A DNA stretch of 33,601 nt from Thermogemmatispora sp042408965 (GTDB taxonomy: Bacteria; Chloroflexota; Ktedonobacteria; Ktedonobacterales; Ktedonobacteraceae): the NCBI GenBank assembly GCA_042408965.1, contig JBHOQN010000040.1, forward strand, positions 1-33,601, written 5' to 3'. The notes beneath the pieces are model-generated. The model did no database searches and was not told where the DNA came from. It worked only from the letters and a program-made list of their open reading frames with translations. This document shows positions 32,034 through 33,601 of the stretch, in pieces; position 1 is the first letter of the stretch; each line of letters starts with the position of its first letter. The position numbers and the translations under genes were made by a program.

Positions 32034-32228
32034 ATGAGTGAAGTTCGCCTGAATCCCGATGAGTCCTTCGAGGTCGCCCTCAAGCGCTTTAACCGCAAGG
32101 TCTTGAATGCCGGTATTCTGGCCGAGGTGCGCCGCCGCAAACATTACGAGAGCCGCAGCGACCGCCGCAAGCGTAAGGCTGCTGTAGCTCGCCGCCGCCG
32201 CCGTCGCCATACCCGCTCACGCCGCTAG
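32034..32228 (+). CDS. rpsU: 30S ribosomal protein S21
   Basis: The protein has 64 residues from the ATG at 32034, with AAGGCGG upstream; a longer frame from 31956 overlaps the zinc-ribbon gene and is not used. MSEVRLNPDESFEVALKRFNRKVLNAGILAEVRRRKHYES is typical S21, followed by a very basic tail (KRKAAVARRRRRRHTRSRR). S21 sits near the anti-Shine-Dalgarno region of the small subunit. It is co-transcribed with the zinc-ribbon gene. Confidence 0.94.
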   Translation: MSEVRLNPDESFEVALKRFNRKVLNAGILAEVRRRKHYESRSDRRKRKAAVARRRRRRHTRSRR

Positions 32229-32284
32229 TTCCATACACGGTCCACCGCGCCTGACTGGTCATCCATAGCAGGCTCAGCAATAGC

Positions 32285-32330
32285 AGCAGTAGAAGAGCCG
32301 TTCGTAACAAGCGCTCGCTCTTCTACTGCT
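32285..32330. terminator. Convergent hairpin between rpsU and the TIR-SAVED gene
   Basis: A perfect 14-bp inverted repeat (32285-32298 with 32317-32330) encloses an 18-base loop, between two converging genes. The T-tract is poor. Confidence 0.5.
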
Positions 32331-32424
32331 TGTCACGGATGCAAGCGAGAGGCGCAGTCTTGCTGAAGGCTCCCCCTTCAAGCGAGTGCTCATCTAACAG
32401 ATGCCTATCTGCAGGATCTCACTC

Positions 32425-33601
32425 CTACTCTTTTTGATTGAGTGTGTAGGCATAGCGATAGGCTGCAGAGAACTCGTATAAGGAAACTGGGCCGAAAACG
32501 CTAGCATTCAGTTGCTGGCCGATCAGGACCGCAAGCCCAGCAGGCAGCGATGAGAAGAGATGGATATGGGCAATGCCTTGGCTGCGCAGGCGGCGCAGGT
32601 CACGTCCAATCTGACGGGCAATGGCCAGGGCATGATTGCCATCCCTTACCCCTCGGGTGTGGTCTACTCCCTCCGGCAGCGAATAATGGATGAAGTGGCT
32701 ATAGTCAATCTTATTCCCTGCTTGTTGCGTGTATACCTTCACACTATCCTCAATATTATTCGATATGGAAATAGCCACTACCGCTGTCTGGGGATCTCCC
32801 TTCTGAATGCTCTCATCACAGGTAAGAGGGGAAGAATCGCTCTGCGGTCCTTCATTATCCCAATACTGCTGTCTTGCTTCATCACGTACTTGCAACCTCA
32901 TTCCCTGGAAAATGAAGCCGAACAGGTAGGTCAGCGAATAGACTGCTTTAATCGGAACTTTTAGACTTTCTCCAAAGCCTGGACCAATGGTCGTGAGCAG
33001 TCCTTTGATATCCTGCAGAGCTGGAACAATAAGATCCTGCCATTCAGCGACTGTAGGGACACGTCGCACATCCCTATTCTCGTCTTCAAGGAAAAGCCTC
33101 CTGGCATCAACCGACAGATCGAGCCGAGGGCTGCCCTCTCCAGCAACAAAGGTGCGTAACCCTATCCAGATTTCATGGTTCTCCCCAGCCCTCACGCGGC
33201 GCTGATGAAATGCCCGGCGCAAGATCGCGCGAGCCAGCAAACGCAGCTTGCCGTCTACTGCCTGCTGATCGCTCTCCTCCGGCTCAAGCTCGTCCGCAAT
33301 AAAATTCGTCAGCTTCCCGAGACTGACCTTTGCCAGGGCGTTCTGCGCTCTTTTCCGGCTGACCCCCTGCAGGATCACAACTATAGGAAACTCCAGCTCG
33401 TTTTCGTGGCGCTTGAGGGCAGCGTGTGCCTCGGATAGCCAGAGCTGCGGCTTCCTGAGAGCTTCGGGTGTGAGATAGAGCAGGTAGGCATCGGCTAACT
33501 CGCTCACGGCCCGCTCTGCGGCTTTTTCACGGAGGCCGAGAAAGGGCAGGTCCTCGCTGTCGCGGTGCCAGAGCTTGAGGCCGCGCAGGCGCAGCATGAG
33601 T
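32425..33601 (-). CDS. TIR-SAVED protein, CBASS-type effector, 5' end outside the window
   Basis: The frame is open to the right edge, so the N-terminus is missing; residues are counted from the Met at 33597. Residues about 1-85 look like the second half of a TIR domain: GLKLWHRDSEDLPFLG, then ADAYLLYLTPEAL, then LWLSEAHAAL with a Glu (E56) at the usual NADase catalytic place, and FPIVVIL. After a helical linker, about 210-390 match SAVED, the sensor of cyclic oligonucleotides. Its landmarks are VYSLTYLFGFIFQG, VVAISISNNIEDSVKVYT, IAHIHLFSSLPAGLAVLIGQQLN and VSLYEFSAAYRYAYTLNQ. TIR-SAVED proteins in CBASS defence bind a cyclic nucleotide made on infection, oligomerise and destroy NAD. The cyclase gene would be expected to the right of the window. 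Confidence 0.8.
   Translation of the reverse strand, partial: LMLRLRGLKLWHRDSEDLPFLGLREKAAERAVSELADAYLLYLTPEALRKPQLWLSEAHAALKRHENELEFPIVVILQGVSRKRAQNALAKVSLGKLTNFIADELEPEESDQQAVDGKLRLLARAILRRAFHQRRVRAGENHEIWIGLRTFVAGEGSPRLDLSVDARRLFLEDENRDVRRVPTVAEWQDLIVPALQDIKGLLTTIGPGFGESLKVPIKAVYSLTYLFGFIFQGMRLQVRDEARQQYWDNEGPQSDSSPLTCDESIQKGDPQTAVVAISISNNIEDSVKVYTQQAGNKIDYSHFIHYSLPEGVDHTRGVRDGNHALAIARQIGRDLRRLRSQGIAHIHLFSSLPAGLAVLIGQQLNASVFGPVSLYEFSAAYRYAYTLNQKE

Overview
The window is about 60% GC with dense coding. It looks like chromosomal DNA of a Gram-positive-like, non-proteobacterial thermophile or soil bacterium. My best guess is Chloroflexota, class Ktedonobacteria (Thermogemmatispora-like). The grounds are a T-box on prolyl-tRNA synthetase, ThiC under a TPP riboswitch, a Xfp phosphoketolase, a zinc-ribbon/S21 pair, lipoprotein cupredoxins and SecD/SecF as separate genes. 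This assignment is inference from gene content; no search was possible.

Left end (1-1180): the right end of an IS200/IS605-type element interrupts a cupredoxin lipoprotein gene on the minus strand. A 680-base gap with an orphan terminator follows. 1180-5175 (plus): csaA, then a promoter and T-box leader driving two prolyl-tRNA synthetase genes. The first (archaeal/eukaryotic-like type) keeps all class II motifs. The second (bacterial type with an editing insertion) has lost key catalytic residues. 5304-9172 (minus): a GNAT enzyme, then an operon of an isovaleryl-CoA-dehydrogenase-type flavoenzyme, AtuA and an AtuA C-terminal-like small protein. 9305-12144 (plus): an alkaline-phosphatase-superfamily phosphodiesterase and a PaaK-like CoA ligase. 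12203-15714 (minus): a MacB/LolD-like ABC ATPase and a large FtsX-type permease.

16284-20165 (plus): secD, secF (with an unusual 8-residue Ala/Thr repeat insert) and a VOC-fold protein. 20205-22969 (minus): a probable polyphosphate module made of Ppx/GppA fused to half a CHAD domain, a second gene with the other CHAD half, and an HD-like protein whose HD pair reads HN. 23260-23344: tRNA-Leu(CAG) with a near-consensus promoter. 23545-25143: a TetR regulator divergent from an SDR oxidoreductase, with a palindromic operator candidate. 25400-26916: TPP riboswitch and thiC. 27050-29425 (minus): phosphoketolase. 30083-31036 (minus): MBL-fold hydrolase. 31391-32228 (plus): promoter plus short terminated leader or sRNA, then a double zinc-ribbon protein and ribosomal protein S21. 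32425 to the right edge (minus): a TIR-SAVED protein, a CBASS-type antiphage effector cut by the window edge.

The most notable items are the catalytically degenerate ProRS paralogue behind a T-box, the TIR-SAVED effector at the edge, the split Ppx/CHAD/HD module, and the SecF repeat insert.
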